A stretch of DNA of 64,000 nt from Methylocella tundrae (lineage in GTDB: Bacteria > Pseudomonadota > Alphaproteobacteria > Rhizobiales > Beijerinckiaceae): contig NZ_CP139089.1 in the NCBI RefSeq assembly GCF_038024855.1, forward strand, positions 372,001 to 436,000. The letters run 5' to 3'. The translations under genes were made by a program, and so were the position numbers. Position 1 is the stretch's first letter. The number at the start of each line of letters is the position of its first letter. Below, in pieces: positions 37,369 to 49,199 of this stretch. Under the pieces are notes generated by a model. That model saw only the letters and a list, made by a program, of their open reading frames with translations, did not search any database and was not told where the DNA came from.

Positions 37369-37974
37369 ATGAAATCTCTTGCAAAAGACTTGAGAAATCC
37401 CTTGCGGACAACCTCAAGCGCACCCTCTCCAGCCCGTCCTCAACTTAAGCGTTGCCTTGATCGCCTGACGGCGACCCGCGTTCCCGGGCAAACCCCTCCC
37501 ATCGGCAGGCTGCATGCTGGCTCCCTGGTTCTGCGCTGCGCCATCGGAGGCGGCGGCGTCAGACGCGACAAGCGGGAGGGCGATCGCGCAAGTCCGGCTG
37601 GAAGCTGGCGTCTCCTTTCAGCTTTCTATCGCTCAGAAAAACTACGCATCAGGCCGTCGTCTCTGCCCATGCGGCCAATCCGCAAAGATATGGGCTGGTG
37701 CGATGATCCCGACAGCGGGCTGTATAATCGACCGATTGTGGCGCCTTTCCGGCAATCTCATGAAAAGTTGTGGCGCGCCGATCACCTCTACGACATCGTG
37801 ATTGTGCTCGACTACAATATTATGCCGCGACGGAAGATGCGCGGCAGCGCCATTTTCCTGCATTGCGCGCGTCCTGGCTTTGCCCCGACCGAGGGCTGCG
37901 TCGCCCTTGCCGCCGATGATTTCCGCCGGCTTCTGCCGCGCCTGTCGCAGCGGACGGTGCTGACGATCAGGTGA
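37369..37974 (+). CDS. YkuD-type L,D-transpeptidase family protein
   Basis: The 201-residue product ends with a YkuD catalytic motif: IFLHCARPGFAPTEGCVALAADD (His and Cys catalytic). The earlier part KREGDRASPAGSWRLLSAFYRSE is the common substrate-side loop of this short L,F-transpeptidase-like subfamily. A signal peptide is not evident at ATG 37369, and no clear ribosome-binding site precedes it, so the true start may differ. It is convergent with the YggS gene (19-nt gap) and divergent from the OmpR regulator. Confidence 0.78.
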   Translation: MKSLAKDLRNPLRTTSSAPSPARPQLKRCLDRLTATRVPGQTPPIGRLHAGSLVLRCAIGGGGVRRDKREGDRASPAGSWRLLSAFYRSEKLRIRPSSLPMRPIRKDMGWCDDPDSGLYNRPIVAPFRQSHEKLWRADHLYDIVIVLDYNIMPRRKMRGSAIFLHCARPGFAPTEGCVALAADDFRRLLPRLSQRTVLTIR

Positions 37975-37993
37975 CTCGTTAAACCCGTCCTTC

Positions 37994-38686
37994 TCAATTT
38001 TTGGGCCTTGCGCCAAAAATGGCGCTGCCGACGCGCACATGCGTGGCGCCGAGTTGAATGGCGAGCTCGAAATCGGCGCTCATGCCCATTGAGAGCTCTT
38101 TGAGCCCATTGCGCGCGGCGATCTGGTTCAGCATGGCAAAGTGCGGCGAGGCCTGATCATCGACGGGCGGAATGCACATCAGCCCCGCGACGCCGAGACC
38201 GAACTCGCCCCGGCAGCGCGCGATGAAGCCATCGGCCTCCCCCGGCAAAATCCCCGCCTTTTGCGGCTCCGCTCCCGTATTGACCTGAATATAGAGCCTT
38301 GGATGGCGTCCGGTCTTCTGGATTTCGACCGCCAGCGCCTTGGCGATCTTGTCGCGATCGACCGTCTCGATGACGTCGAACAGCATCACCGCCTCATGCG
38401 CCTTGTTCGATTGCAGCGGGCCGATGAGGTGAAGCTCAACCCCGCAATAGGCCTGTCGCAGCGGCGGCCATTTTTCCATCGCCTCCTGCACGCGATTTTC
38501 GCCGAACACTCTTTGGCCCGCGGCAAGCAAGGGTTCGACCTCGGCGGCGGGAAAGGTTTTCGATACGCAGACCAGCGTGACGTCCTGCGGCCTGCGCCCC
38601 ACGTCCCTTGCCGCGCGGGCCATCGCCTCGCGCACCTCTTCAAGCCGATCCAGCGGGTTTTCCGATTTCTTCACGGCTTTTTGCAA
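37994..38686 (-). CDS. YggS-family PLP homeostasis protein
   Basis: The 230-residue protein is a PLP-binding (alr-racemase fold) carrier. Key parts: VTLVCVSKTFPAAEVEPLLAAG with the PLP lysine, GENRVQEAMEKWP, ELHLIGPLQSNKAHEA, YIQVNTGAEPQKAGI, GLMCIPP, and LSMGMSADFELAIQLGATHVRVGSAIFGAR. It buffers free PLP and affects amino-acid balance. It is divergent from leuS. Confidence 0.92.
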   Translation of the reverse strand: MQKAVKKSENPLDRLEEVREAMARAARDVGRRPQDVTLVCVSKTFPAAEVEPLLAAGQRVFGENRVQEAMEKWPPLRQAYCGVELHLIGPLQSNKAHEAVMLFDVIETVDRDKIAKALAVEIQKTGRHPRLYIQVNTGAEPQKAGILPGEADGFIARCRGEFGLGVAGLMCIPPVDDQASPHFAMLNQIAARNGLKELSMGMSADFELAIQLGATHVRVGSAIFGARPKN

Positions 38687-38867
38687 ACCTCTTGCCTTTC
38701 AGTCAGACTAAAGACGCGCATTTTGAAGCGCGCCCGCTTAAATGAGAGCGGGGGCTCGGCCGCGCAAGGCGGAACCTTTGCAAGGCAATTGACCCCGCGC
38801 GCCAAATAATGCTGTGTGCCAGCAAATCAAACGTATTCTTCAAGACTCTAAGCGACAATCGGACAGC

Positions 38868-41495
38868 ATGGACTTCGAGCGCTATAACGCCCGCGAAACT
38901 GAACCCAAATGGCGCAAGATTTGGGAAGAATCGGCGACCTTCAGGACCGATAACGCCGATCCGCGCCCAAAATATTATGTGCTCGAGATGTTTCCCTATC
39001 CGTCGGGACGCATCCACATGGGGCACGTCCGCAATTACACGATGGGCGATGTCATCGCCCGGTACAAGCGCGCGCGCGGCTTTAGCGTTCTTCACCCGAT
39101 GGGCTGGGACGCGTTCGGCATGCCGGCCGAAAACGCGGCCATGCAGAACAAGAGCCATCCGGCGGCCTGGACCTACGCCAATATCGCGAGCATGCGCGCA
39201 CAATTGCAGTCGATGGGGCTCTCGCTCGACTGGTCGCGCGAAATAGCAACCTGCGATCCAAGCTACTACAAGCATCAGCAGAAGATGTTCCTCGACTTTC
39301 TGGCCGCGGGTCTCGTCGACCGGAAGCAGTCGAAGGTCAATTGGGATCCTGTCGACCACACCGTTCTCGCCAATGAGCAGGTCATTGACGGGCGCGGTTG
39401 GCGCTCCGGCGCTCTCGTCGAACAGCGCGAACTGACGCAATGGTTTTTCAAGATCAGCGATTACGCCGAGGATCTGCTGCTCTCCCTCGACGGGATGAAG
39501 CGCTGGCCCGACAAAGTGCGGCTGATGCAGGCGAACTGGATCGGCCGCTCCGAGGGCCTGCTCGTGCGCTTCGAGCTTGAGCCGACCTTGAGCGTGCGCG
39601 AGAGCGAGGTTGAAGTCTACACGACGCGGCCGGATACGCTGTTCGGGGCGAAGTTCATCGCTATCGCGCCGGACCATCCGCTCGCCGCCGACTGCGCCAG
39701 GGCCGACCCGGCGCTCTCCGCTTTCATCATCGAATGCCGGCAAAGGGGAACCTCGCTCGCCGCGATCGAGACGGCTGAAAAGAAAGGCTATGACACCGGC
39801 CTCAAGGCGCGGCATCCTTTTGACGAAAACTGGCTGCTGCCGGTCTATGTCGCCAATTTCGTGCTGATGGATTACGGGACGGGAGCGATCTTCGGCTGTC
39901 CCGCGCATGATCAGCGCGACCTCGATTTTGCCAATGCCTATGGCCTTGGCAATACGCCGGTGATTTGTCCGCCCGGCGCCGATCCGCGGAGCTTCGTCGT
40001 CGCAGACGTCGCCTATGACGGCGACGGCGTGCTGATCAATTCGCGTTTTCTCGACGGCATGGACGTTGAAGCCGCGAAAGAGGAGGTCGCGCGGCTTCTC
40101 GAGGCGAGCACGATCGGAAACCGGCCACAGGCGAAGCGCCAGGTCAATTACCGGCTGCGTGACTGGGGCATTTCGCGCCAGCGCTATTGGGGCTGTCCGA
40201 TTCCGATCATCCATTGCGAGGAGCACGGGGCGGTTCCCGTTCCGGCCGCTGACCTGCCGGTTGAACTGCCGGCTGACGTCACCTTTGATCAGCCCGGCAA
40301 TCCTCTCGACCGCCATCCGACCTGGAAACATGTCACATGTCCCATCTGCCGCGCCCCCGCCCGGCGCGAGACGGACACGATGGACACTTTCGTTGATTCC
40401 TCCTGGTACTTTGCGCGCTTCACCGATCCCTGGAACGAGGCCGCGCCGACGAGCCTTGAAGCGATCGAGAGGTGGCTGCCGGTCGATCAATATATCGGCG
40501 GCATCGAGCATGCGATCCTGCATCTGCTTTACGCCCGCTTCTTTACGCGCGCCATGCAGGCGACCGGCCATGTCGGCGCATTGAAGGAGCCTTTCGCCGG
40601 CCTCTTCACGCAGGGCATGGTGGTGCATGAGACCTACCGCTCGAAGGAGGGCGAGTGGGTCTCGCCGGCCGAGATCCGGCTGGAGGCCGCCGCTTACGGG
40701 CGCAAAGCGTTCCGTCTCGACGATGGCGAGGAAATCGTCATCGGCGGCATAGAAAAAATGTCGAAGTCGAAGCGCAACACGGTCGATCCCGACGAGATCA
40801 TTTCGACCTTCGGCGCCGACACCGCGCGCTGGTTCGTTCTCTCTGACTCGCCGCCCGAGCGCGACGTCATCTGGACGGAGGAGGGGGTGCAGGGCGCCGG
40901 CAAATTTGTCCAGCGTCTGTGGCGGCTCGTCGGCGAGCTGATTTTCCTCGGCGGAGAAGCGTCGGCCGCGCCGGCCGAATTCTCGCCGGCCGCGGCGGCG
41001 ATCCGCAGGGCGGCGCACGGCGCGCTCATCAAGGTCGAAGAGGATATCGAGCGGCTGCGCTTCAACCGCGCCATCGCGCAGGTGCATGACCTTGCCAACA
41101 GGCTCGGCGCGGCCGTTGGCGCGATCGACAGCGAGATTGTCGCGCCGGATCTGCGCTACGCCTTCCGTGAGGCGGCTGAAATTCTGGTTCCGTTATTTGC
41201 CCCGATGATGCCGCATCTCGCCGAAGAATGCTGGTCGCGGCTCGGCCGTGAAGGACTGGTTTCCGAAGCCGCGTGGCCGGTCGCCGATAGGGCGCTGGTT
41301 GTCGAAGAGACGATGGAGTTGCCGGTGCAGGTCAATGGAAAGAAGCGCGCCGATCTCGTCATCGACCGCGCCGCCGACAATCCGGCGATTGAGGCCGCGG
41401 CCCTGGCCCTGGAGGCGGTTCAGCGCGCGCTTGAAGGCCGGCCCGTCAAGAAAATCATCATCGTTCCGCAAAGGATCGTGAATGTCGTCGCATAA
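38868..41495 (+). CDS. leuS: Leucyl-tRNA synthetase
   Basis: The 875-residue class I synthetase has the HIGH-type motif in [20 protein letters not shown], the KMSKS loop in [14 protein letters not shown], the editing domain ([22 protein letters not shown] and [19 protein letters not shown]), the zinc-like insertion [31 protein letters not shown], and the C-terminal anticodon-binding region. ATG 38868 follows GGA; an upstream frame to 38814 is unlikely. It overlaps lptE by 14 nt. Confidence 0.97.
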   Translation: MDFERYNARETEPKWRKIWEESATFRTDNADPRPKYYVLEMFPYPSGRIHMGHVRNYTMGDVIARYKRARGFSVLHPMGWDAFGMPAENAAMQNKSHPAAWTYANIASMRAQLQSMGLSLDWSREIATCDPSYYKHQQKMFLDFLAAGLVDRKQSKVNWDPVDHTVLANEQVIDGRGWRSGALVEQRELTQWFFKISDYAEDLLLSLDGMKRWPDKVRLMQANWIGRSEGLLVRFELEPTLSVRESEVEVYTTRPDTLFGAKFIAIAPDHPLAADCARADPALSAFIIECRQRGTSLAAIETAEKKGYDTGLKARHPFDENWLLPVYVANFVLMDYGTGAIFGCPAHDQRDLDFANAYGLGNTPVICPPGADPRSFVVADVAYDGDGVLINSRFLDGMDVEAAKEEVARLLEASTIGNRPQAKRQVNYRLRDWGISRQRYWGCPIPIIHCEEHGAVPVPAADLPVELPADVTFDQPGNPLDRHPTWKHVTCPICRAPARRETDTMDTFVDSSWYFARFTDPWNEAAPTSLEAIERWLPVDQYIGGIEHAILHLLYARFFTRAMQATGHVGALKEPFAGLFTQGMVVHETYRSKEGEWVSPAEIRLEAAAYGRKAFRLDDGEEIVIGGIEKMSKSKRNTVDPDEIISTFGADTARWFVLSDSPPERDVIWTEEGVQGAGKFVQRLWRLVGELIFLGGEASAAPAEFSPAAAAIRRAAHGALIKVEEDIERLRFNRAIAQVHDLANRLGAAVGAIDSEIVAPDLRYAFREAAEILVPLFAPMMPHLAEECWSRLGREGLVSEAAWPVADRALVVEETMELPVQVNGKKRADLVIDRAADNPAIEAAALALEAVQRALEGRPVKKIIIVPQRIVNVVA

Positions 41496-42021
41496 ACCTA
41501 TGCTTCGCCAGCATTTTTCGCGCGGCGCGGCGCTTGCCTTCGTCGCGGCGGCGAGCCTTTCCCTGGCCGGCTGCCTTCAGCCGCTTTATGGCTCGCTTGG
41601 GGGCGGCGGCGACGTCGCCAGCCGATTGCAGACGATCAAGATCTCGCCGATCCCTGATCGCCTCGGCCATTATCTCGAAAACGAGCTGCATTTCGGGTTG
41701 AACGGGACGGGCGCGCCCATCGATCCGAAATATGTGCTGAAGATCAGCGTGCGGGAAAGCGTGCAATCGCCCCTCATCGACACTGTGACTGGCTATCCGA
41801 CCTCCGGCACCGTCGTGGTCGCGGCCGATTACACGCTGACGCCGCTCGAAGGGGGCGATCCGGTCACCAAGGGCACGGCGACCGTGGTCGCAAGTTACGA
41901 TCGCAACTCGCAACGTTTCGCCAATATCCGCGCCTCGCGCGATGCTGAAATCCGCGACGCGCGCATGCTCGCGGAGCAGATCCGCACCAATCTCGCCGCC
42001 GCTTTCGCCGAAAAGGGGTAG
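41482..42021 (+). CDS. lptE: LPS-assembly lipoprotein LptE
   Basis: The 179-residue lipoprotein has a lipobox LSLAGC (lipidated Cys near residue 31) followed by LQPLYGS. It partners with LptD to insert LPS at the outer membrane. Low sequence conservation of LptE makes position important: leuS-lptE-holA is the standard order. Its ATG lies within the leuS 3' end (14-nt overlap), implying coupling. The C-terminal [22 protein letters not shown] is typical. Confidence 0.87.
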   Translation: MSSHKPMLRQHFSRGAALAFVAAASLSLAGCLQPLYGSLGGGGDVASRLQTIKISPIPDRLGHYLENELHFGLNGTGAPIDPKYVLKISVRESVQSPLIDTVTGYPTSGTVVVAADYTLTPLEGGDPVTKGTATVVASYDRNSQRFANIRASRDAEIRDARMLAEQIRTNLAAAFAEKG

Positions 42022-42072
42022 GCCGGTCCGCCGCGAGCGATGAGCGGCTCAGCTTGAGGAGAAGCCGGCAAA

Positions 42073-43095
42073 TTGGTCGCAATCAAAACCTACGAGGCCG
42101 ACAAATTTCTCGCGCGCCCGGCGCCGCACATATATCTCTATCTGGTCTTTGGCCCTGATTTCGGTCTCGTCGCCGAGCGCGCCCGCGCTATCGTCCAGCA
42201 CGCGGTGGATGATCCAAAGGACCCCTTCCAATTGCTGCGCATCAGCGGGGACGACATTGCCGCCGATCCGCTGCGCCTGGCCGACGAAGCCAACACGATA
42301 GGGCTGTTCGGCGGCCGGCGCGCGATCTGGATCGAGGCGCAGGGAAAGGCCTTCGTCACCGCGATCGAGCCCCTGATCGCCGCACCGCCACAGGATTGCA
42401 CCATCATTATCGAGGCCGGCGCCCTGAAGAAGGACGCGCCCCTGCGGCGGCTTTGCGAACGCGAGAAAAACGCCGCGGCGATCGAGTGCTATCCGGATTC
42501 GGCGAAGGATGTCGCCCTTCTCATCGAAGCGGAGGCCGCGGCCGCCGGACTGAGGGTCTCGCCGGAGGCCCGGATATTGCTCGTTTCGCTGCTCGGCCAG
42601 GATCGGCTGGCGACCCGCTCGGAACTCGCCAAGCTCGTTCTATACGCGCGGGGAGCCGGAGAAATCGGTCTCGATCACGTCGAAGCGATCGTCTCGGACG
42701 CGTCGAGCCTGATGCTGGATCATGCCGTCAACGACGCCTTCCACGGTGATTTCGCCGCGCTTGAGACGGGCGCGCGCAAGACATTCGCGCAGGCCGTCGA
42801 CGTCAACCAGCTGCTTGGCGCAGCGCTCCGCCACGCCTTGACGCTTCGCCGGGCGCGGCTCGACGTCGAAGCGGGGATGGGGGCCGGGGAGGGGCATGGC
42901 GGCGGCTTCGGCCGCGCCCGCGCGATCGACGCCCATCTTCGCATCTGGACCTCGGCAAAGCTTTTGCGCGCCATCGAGATTTTGGCGGAAGCAATCGGCA
43001 AGGCGCGGCTCGAGCCGAAGCTGGCCGAAGCGATCGCTCTCCGCGCGCTTTGGAGCGTCGCTCTCGCCGCCCGGCCGAAGCCCGCCCCCCGCTAA
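42073..43095 (+). CDS. holA: DNA polymerase III delta subunit HolA
   Basis: HolA opens the sliding clamp as part of the clamp loader. The 340-residue protein shows YLVFGPDFGLVAERARAI (N-terminal wrench), DPFQLLRISGDDIAADPLRLADEANTIGLFGGRRAIWIEA, then the helical collar RVSPEARILLVSLLGQDR. The start is TTG 42073 with GAGGAG upstream. It is the third gene of the leuS-lptE-holA series. An antisense-looking overlap does not exist; the next gene starts 270 nt on. Confidence 0.88.
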   Translation: MVAIKTYEADKFLARPAPHIYLYLVFGPDFGLVAERARAIVQHAVDDPKDPFQLLRISGDDIAADPLRLADEANTIGLFGGRRAIWIEAQGKAFVTAIEPLIAAPPQDCTIIIEAGALKKDAPLRRLCEREKNAAAIECYPDSAKDVALLIEAEAAAAGLRVSPEARILLVSLLGQDRLATRSELAKLVLYARGAGEIGLDHVEAIVSDASSLMLDHAVNDAFHGDFAALETGARKTFAQAVDVNQLLGAALRHALTLRRARLDVEAGMGAGEGHGGGFGRARAIDAHLRIWTSAKLLRAIEILAEAIGKARLEPKLAEAIALRALWSVALAARPKPAPR

Positions 43096-43368
43096 AATCT
43101 CCGTGTCCCGAACCAGCGAAGCCACCCAAGCTAAAGTCGAGCTTGCGTTGTTTTGCCGCTGCTGCTCCCCATTCCGTGATGCCAGGGTTGCGCCCCAAAA
43201 TATCCTATGTTAGCAACCCTTCGCTGTATGGGTGTGGCCGCGTTCCTTCGCCGCGCCCGGACTTCTTCATCTCAGTCTCCGGTTTAAGCCTTTTCGCGGA
43301 TTGCCGCGAAAGGCCAGCGCCTCTAGAAGCGCGCGGACACGGGACATTTTGAACATTTGGGGCATCGG
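43096..43368. other. Leader region of the atp operon
   Basis: No gene seen in about 270 nt between holA and atpH. A strong hairpin is at 43289-43313. A TTGCGC element near 43177 and AT-rich bases after it may be the operon promoter; this is weak. Confidence 0.4.
43289..43313 (+). promoter_or_regulatory. Hairpin in the atp leader
   Basis: CCTTTTCGCGG, 4-nt loop ATTG, CCGCGAAAGG: a 10-bp stem with one bulged T, about 55 nt before the atpH start. No T-run follows, so it is more likely an mRNA leader structure than a terminator. Confidence 0.4.
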
Positions 43369-43931
43369 TTGGCGAAGCAAGAAACCCTCGTTTCCGGAAT
43401 GGCGGGCCGATACGCTCAGGCGCTGTTCGACCTCGCCCACGAAACCTCCACGACCGACGAGGTCGCGGCCGATCTCGCGACATTCGCAGGTCTCCTGGCC
43501 GAAAGCGAAGACCTGCGAGACTTCGTGCGCAGCCCGGTCTTTTCCGGCGAAGAGCAGGTCAAGGTGCTGACCGCTCTGCTCGACCGGGCGTCGATTGGCG
43601 GAACGACGGCGAAGTTCCTGAAACTCGTCGCCACCAAGCGCCGTCTGTTTGCGGTCAACGATATGATCCGCGACTTCAACGTTCTTTATGACCATGCGAG
43701 AGGGCTCAGCCGCGCTTCGGTCACCGTCGCCGAACCGCTTAAGGATGAGCATGTCGAGGCGCTGAAAAGCGCGCTCGCCGCGATCTCCGGCAGCGATCGC
43801 GTCGAGGTCTCCGTCAAGGTGGATCCGACGATCATCGGCGGCCTCATTGTCCAACTGGGCTCTCGCATGGTCGACGGCTCTCTCAAGACAAAACTCAATT
43901 CGATCCGCGCACGTATGAAAGAGGTCGGCTG

Positions 43932-43932
<1 letters not shown>
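43369..43932 (+). CDS. atpH: ATP synthase F1 delta subunit
   Basis: The 187-residue delta subunit (OSCP) links F1 to the peripheral stalk. From TTG 43369 it reads [23 protein letters not shown], the usual alphaproteobacterial N-terminus, followed by the six-helix domain and the C-terminal [29 protein letters not shown]. An upstream TTG at 43357 is possible. The stop overlaps the atpA ATG (TGATG). Confidence 0.92.
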
Positions 43933-45461
<1,529 letters not shown>

Positions 45462-45515
45462 AGACCTTCGCGTGAAGCATCAAGCGACCTTTGGACATAG
45501 TCAGGCGGATATGCC

Positions 45516-46394
45516 ATGCCCTCGTTGAAGGATCTGCGAAACCGGATCGCCTCGGTCAAGGCGACGCAGAAGATCACCAAAGCCATGCAGATGGTGGCGG
45601 CGGCGAAACTGCGACGCGCTGAAAATGCGGCGGCGGCGGCACGGCCCTACGCCGAGCGAATGGAGCAGGTGCTGGGCTCGCTCGCCGCCTCGATAAGCCC
45701 CGGCTCGCCGGCGCCGCAGCTTCTTGCCGGCAGCGGCCGCGACGGCGTTCATCTGCTTGTCGTCTGCACGGCCGAGCGCGGCCTGTGCGGCGGCTTCAAC
45801 GCATCGATCGCCCGGCTGGCCCGCGACGCCGCAGTCTCGCTGATCGGTCAGGGCAAGACGGTGAAGATCATCTGCGTCGGCAAGAAGGGTCATGATATCC
45901 TGCGCCGGCAGTTCGAGCGCGAGATCATCGAACTCGTCGATCTGCGCGGCGTCAAGACGCTGGGGTTCGATAACGCCGACGCGATCGGCCGCAAGATCGT
46001 GTCGCTTTTCGAAGCCGGCGAATTTGACGTCTGCACGCTTTTCTTCGCTCGTTTCAAGAGCGTGATTTCGCAACTTCCGACGGCGCTGCAACTGATCCCG
46101 CTGAACGTCAGCGGGGAAGGGCGGGCGGCCGAGCCGCAGGCGGTTTACGATTATGAGCCTGGCGAAGAGGAAATTCTGACGACGCTTCTGCCGCGCAATG
46201 TGTCGATCCAGGTTCTGCGCGCCCTCCTCGAGAACGCAGCTTCCGAGCAAGGCGCGCGCATGAGCGCGATGGACAACGCCTCGCGCAACGCGGGCGAAAT
46301 GATCAAGAAACAAACGATGCAGTATAACCGCTCCCGTCAGGCGATGATCACGAAAGAACTGATCGAGATTATTTCTGGCGCCGAAGCGCTTTGA
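45516..46394 (+). CDS. atpG: ATP synthase F1 gamma subunit
   Basis: The 292-residue rotor subunit has an N-terminal helix [32 protein letters not shown] and a C-terminal helix [42 protein letters not shown] that together form the coiled-coil shaft. The 54-nt gap after atpA and 27-nt gap before atpD fit an operon. Confidence 0.97.
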   Translation: MPSLKDLRNRIASVKATQKITKAMQMVAAAKLRRAENAAAAARPYAERMEQVLGSLAASISPGSPAPQLLAGSGRDGVHLLVVCTAERGLCGGFNASIARLARDAAVSLIGQGKTVKIICVGKKGHDILRRQFEREIIELVDLRGVKTLGFDNADAIGRKIVSLFEAGEFDVCTLFFARFKSVISQLPTALQLIPLNVSGEGRAAEPQAVYDYEPGEEEILTTLLPRNVSIQVLRALLENAASEQGARMSAMDNASRNAGEMIKKQTMQYNRSRQAMITKELIEIISGAEAL

Positions 46395-47873
<1,479 letters not shown>

Positions 47874-47891
47874 CGGTCACCATCGCAATCG

Positions 47892-47925
47892 GCCGCGCGG
47901 CGGATCATTCCGCGCGGCGCTTTTT
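47892..47925 (+). terminator. Terminator-like hairpin between atpD and atpC
   Basis: A perfect 9-bp stem GCCGCGCGG/CCGCGCGGC with a 9-nt loop, followed by GC and TTTTT, lies in the 101-nt gap between atpD and atpC. It could be a partial terminator or an mRNA processing/stability element that lowers epsilon-subunit expression relative to beta. Confidence 0.6.
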
Positions 47926-47974
47926 GAGCCGCGGGTCGCATTAGATCGGCGGAAATCAATGTCAGGGACGCGCA

Positions 47975-48376
47975 ATGGCGGACTTTCATTTCGAACTCGT
48001 GTCGCCTGAAAAGCTGATGTTTTCGGGCGAGGTGCAGACTGTCGTCGTGCCCGGAACCGAGGGTCAGTTTACGGTCCTCAAGGATCACGCGCCGCTCATG
48101 TCGACGCTGAAGCCCGGCGTGATCGACATCGAGGAATCCCGGACGAACAAGCTACGGTTTTTCGTTCGCGGCGGCTTCGCCGACGTGTCGCCCGCGGGCC
48201 TCACGATTTTGGCGGAACAGGCCATCCCGCTCGACGAGGTCGACGCGGCCAAGATCGCGGCTGATATCAAAGACGCGGAAGAAGACGTCGCCGACGCGAA
48301 GAATGACGAGAGCCGCCGCCTTGCGACCGAAAAGCGTGATCAACTGCTCGAGCTCAGAGACGCTCTCAAGATATGA
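47975..48376 (+). CDS. atpC: ATP synthase F1 epsilon subunit
   Basis: The 133-residue subunit has the N-terminal beta-sandwich ([47 protein letters not shown]) and a C-terminal helical hairpin ([29 protein letters not shown]) that can inhibit ATP hydrolysis. It is the last gene of atpHAGDC. Confidence 0.96.
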   Translation: MADFHFELVSPEKLMFSGEVQTVVVPGTEGQFTVLKDHAPLMSTLKPGVIDIEESRTNKLRFFVRGGFADVSPAGLTILAEQAIPLDEVDAAKIAADIKDAEEDVADAKNDESRRLATEKRDQLLELRDALKI

Positions 48377-48481
48377 CTGGCTGCGCGGACAAGCCGCCTA
48401 GCCTCGAGCGCGGACGCTGGCGGCGACGGTAAAGGGACGCCCGTCCTCACTGCGGCGAACATGATCCGCGCCGCGGTCGGC

Positions 48482-49198
48482 CTATGTCTTGAAATCCAGC
48501 GCATCCTCCTTATCGCCGATCATCGCCACCAGGCGGGGCACGTCGACGAGGGTCAGCGCGCCGCGCCCGCGCCGCACGAGCCCCTCGCGTTCCATTGCGC
48601 TCAATTCCTTGGTGACGGTTTCGCGGCGGGTGCTGATGCGCCCGGCAAGATCCGCGTGGACGGGAGGAGGCGAGACGATCGCTTCTCGAGGATCTGCGCG
48701 ATTTGCCCGCGAGAGCCGCAGCAGCTCCGTGATCAGCCGTTCTCGAATCGCGAGAGTCGTGAATTCATTCACGCGATTGGCCAGCATGCGAACCTGCCCG
48801 GTGATGAAGCGGAGCAGGCGCAGGCTGACATCGGGGTGGCTCGTGACCGTTTCGATGAATGTCGTGGCCGTCATTTTTGCGATCGTCGCATCGGTGATGG
48901 CAAGAATACTGGCGGACCGCGTCTGGCCATCGATCGCGGCGAGTTCGCCGAAAAATGCGCCGGCCTCGATATCGCGCAGGATCGTCTCACGGCCGGAAAT
49001 CGACCGGATCATCACGCGAGCGACGCCGGTGATGAGAAAAAATACGTCCGTGCTCTCGTCCTGATAGTCGATGATCCATTCCTTGGCCCGCGCGCGCCGC
49101 CAGATACAGCGTGTGTCGAGCCGGGCGATGGTGTCTGGCGGCAGGGAGTGGAAAAGTTCGACGCGCGCGAGCGTTTCAGATGGCCTGATGGTCGTCAT
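48482..49198 (-). CDS. Crp/Fnr-family transcription factor
   Basis: The 238-residue regulator has an N-terminal cyclic-nucleotide-binding domain (TDVFFLITGVARVMIRSISGRETILRDIEAGAFFGELAAIDGQTRSASILAITDA, with the GELAAIDGQTRSAS phosphate-binding cassette well preserved) and a C-terminal helix-turn-helix (HADLAGRISTRRETVTKELSAMEREGLVRR). No N-terminal Fnr-type cysteines are present, so it is of the cAMP-binding type. Its start is 1 nt after the stop of the cyclase gene, so the two form an operon; the cyclase probably makes its ligand. Confidence 0.88.
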   Translation of the reverse strand: MTTIRPSETLARVELFHSLPPDTIARLDTRCIWRRARAKEWIIDYQDESTDVFFLITGVARVMIRSISGRETILRDIEAGAFFGELAAIDGQTRSASILAITDATIAKMTATTFIETVTSHPDVSLRLLRFITGQVRMLANRVNEFTTLAIRERLITELLRLSRANRADPREAIVSPPPVHADLAGRISTRRETVTKELSAMEREGLVRRGRGALTLVDVPRLVAMIGDKEDALDFKT

Positions 49199-49199
49199 G

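Noticed and set aside
38703..41087. 794-codon open frame antisense to leuS
   Set aside because: Shadow of leuS codon bias; no recognisable domains.
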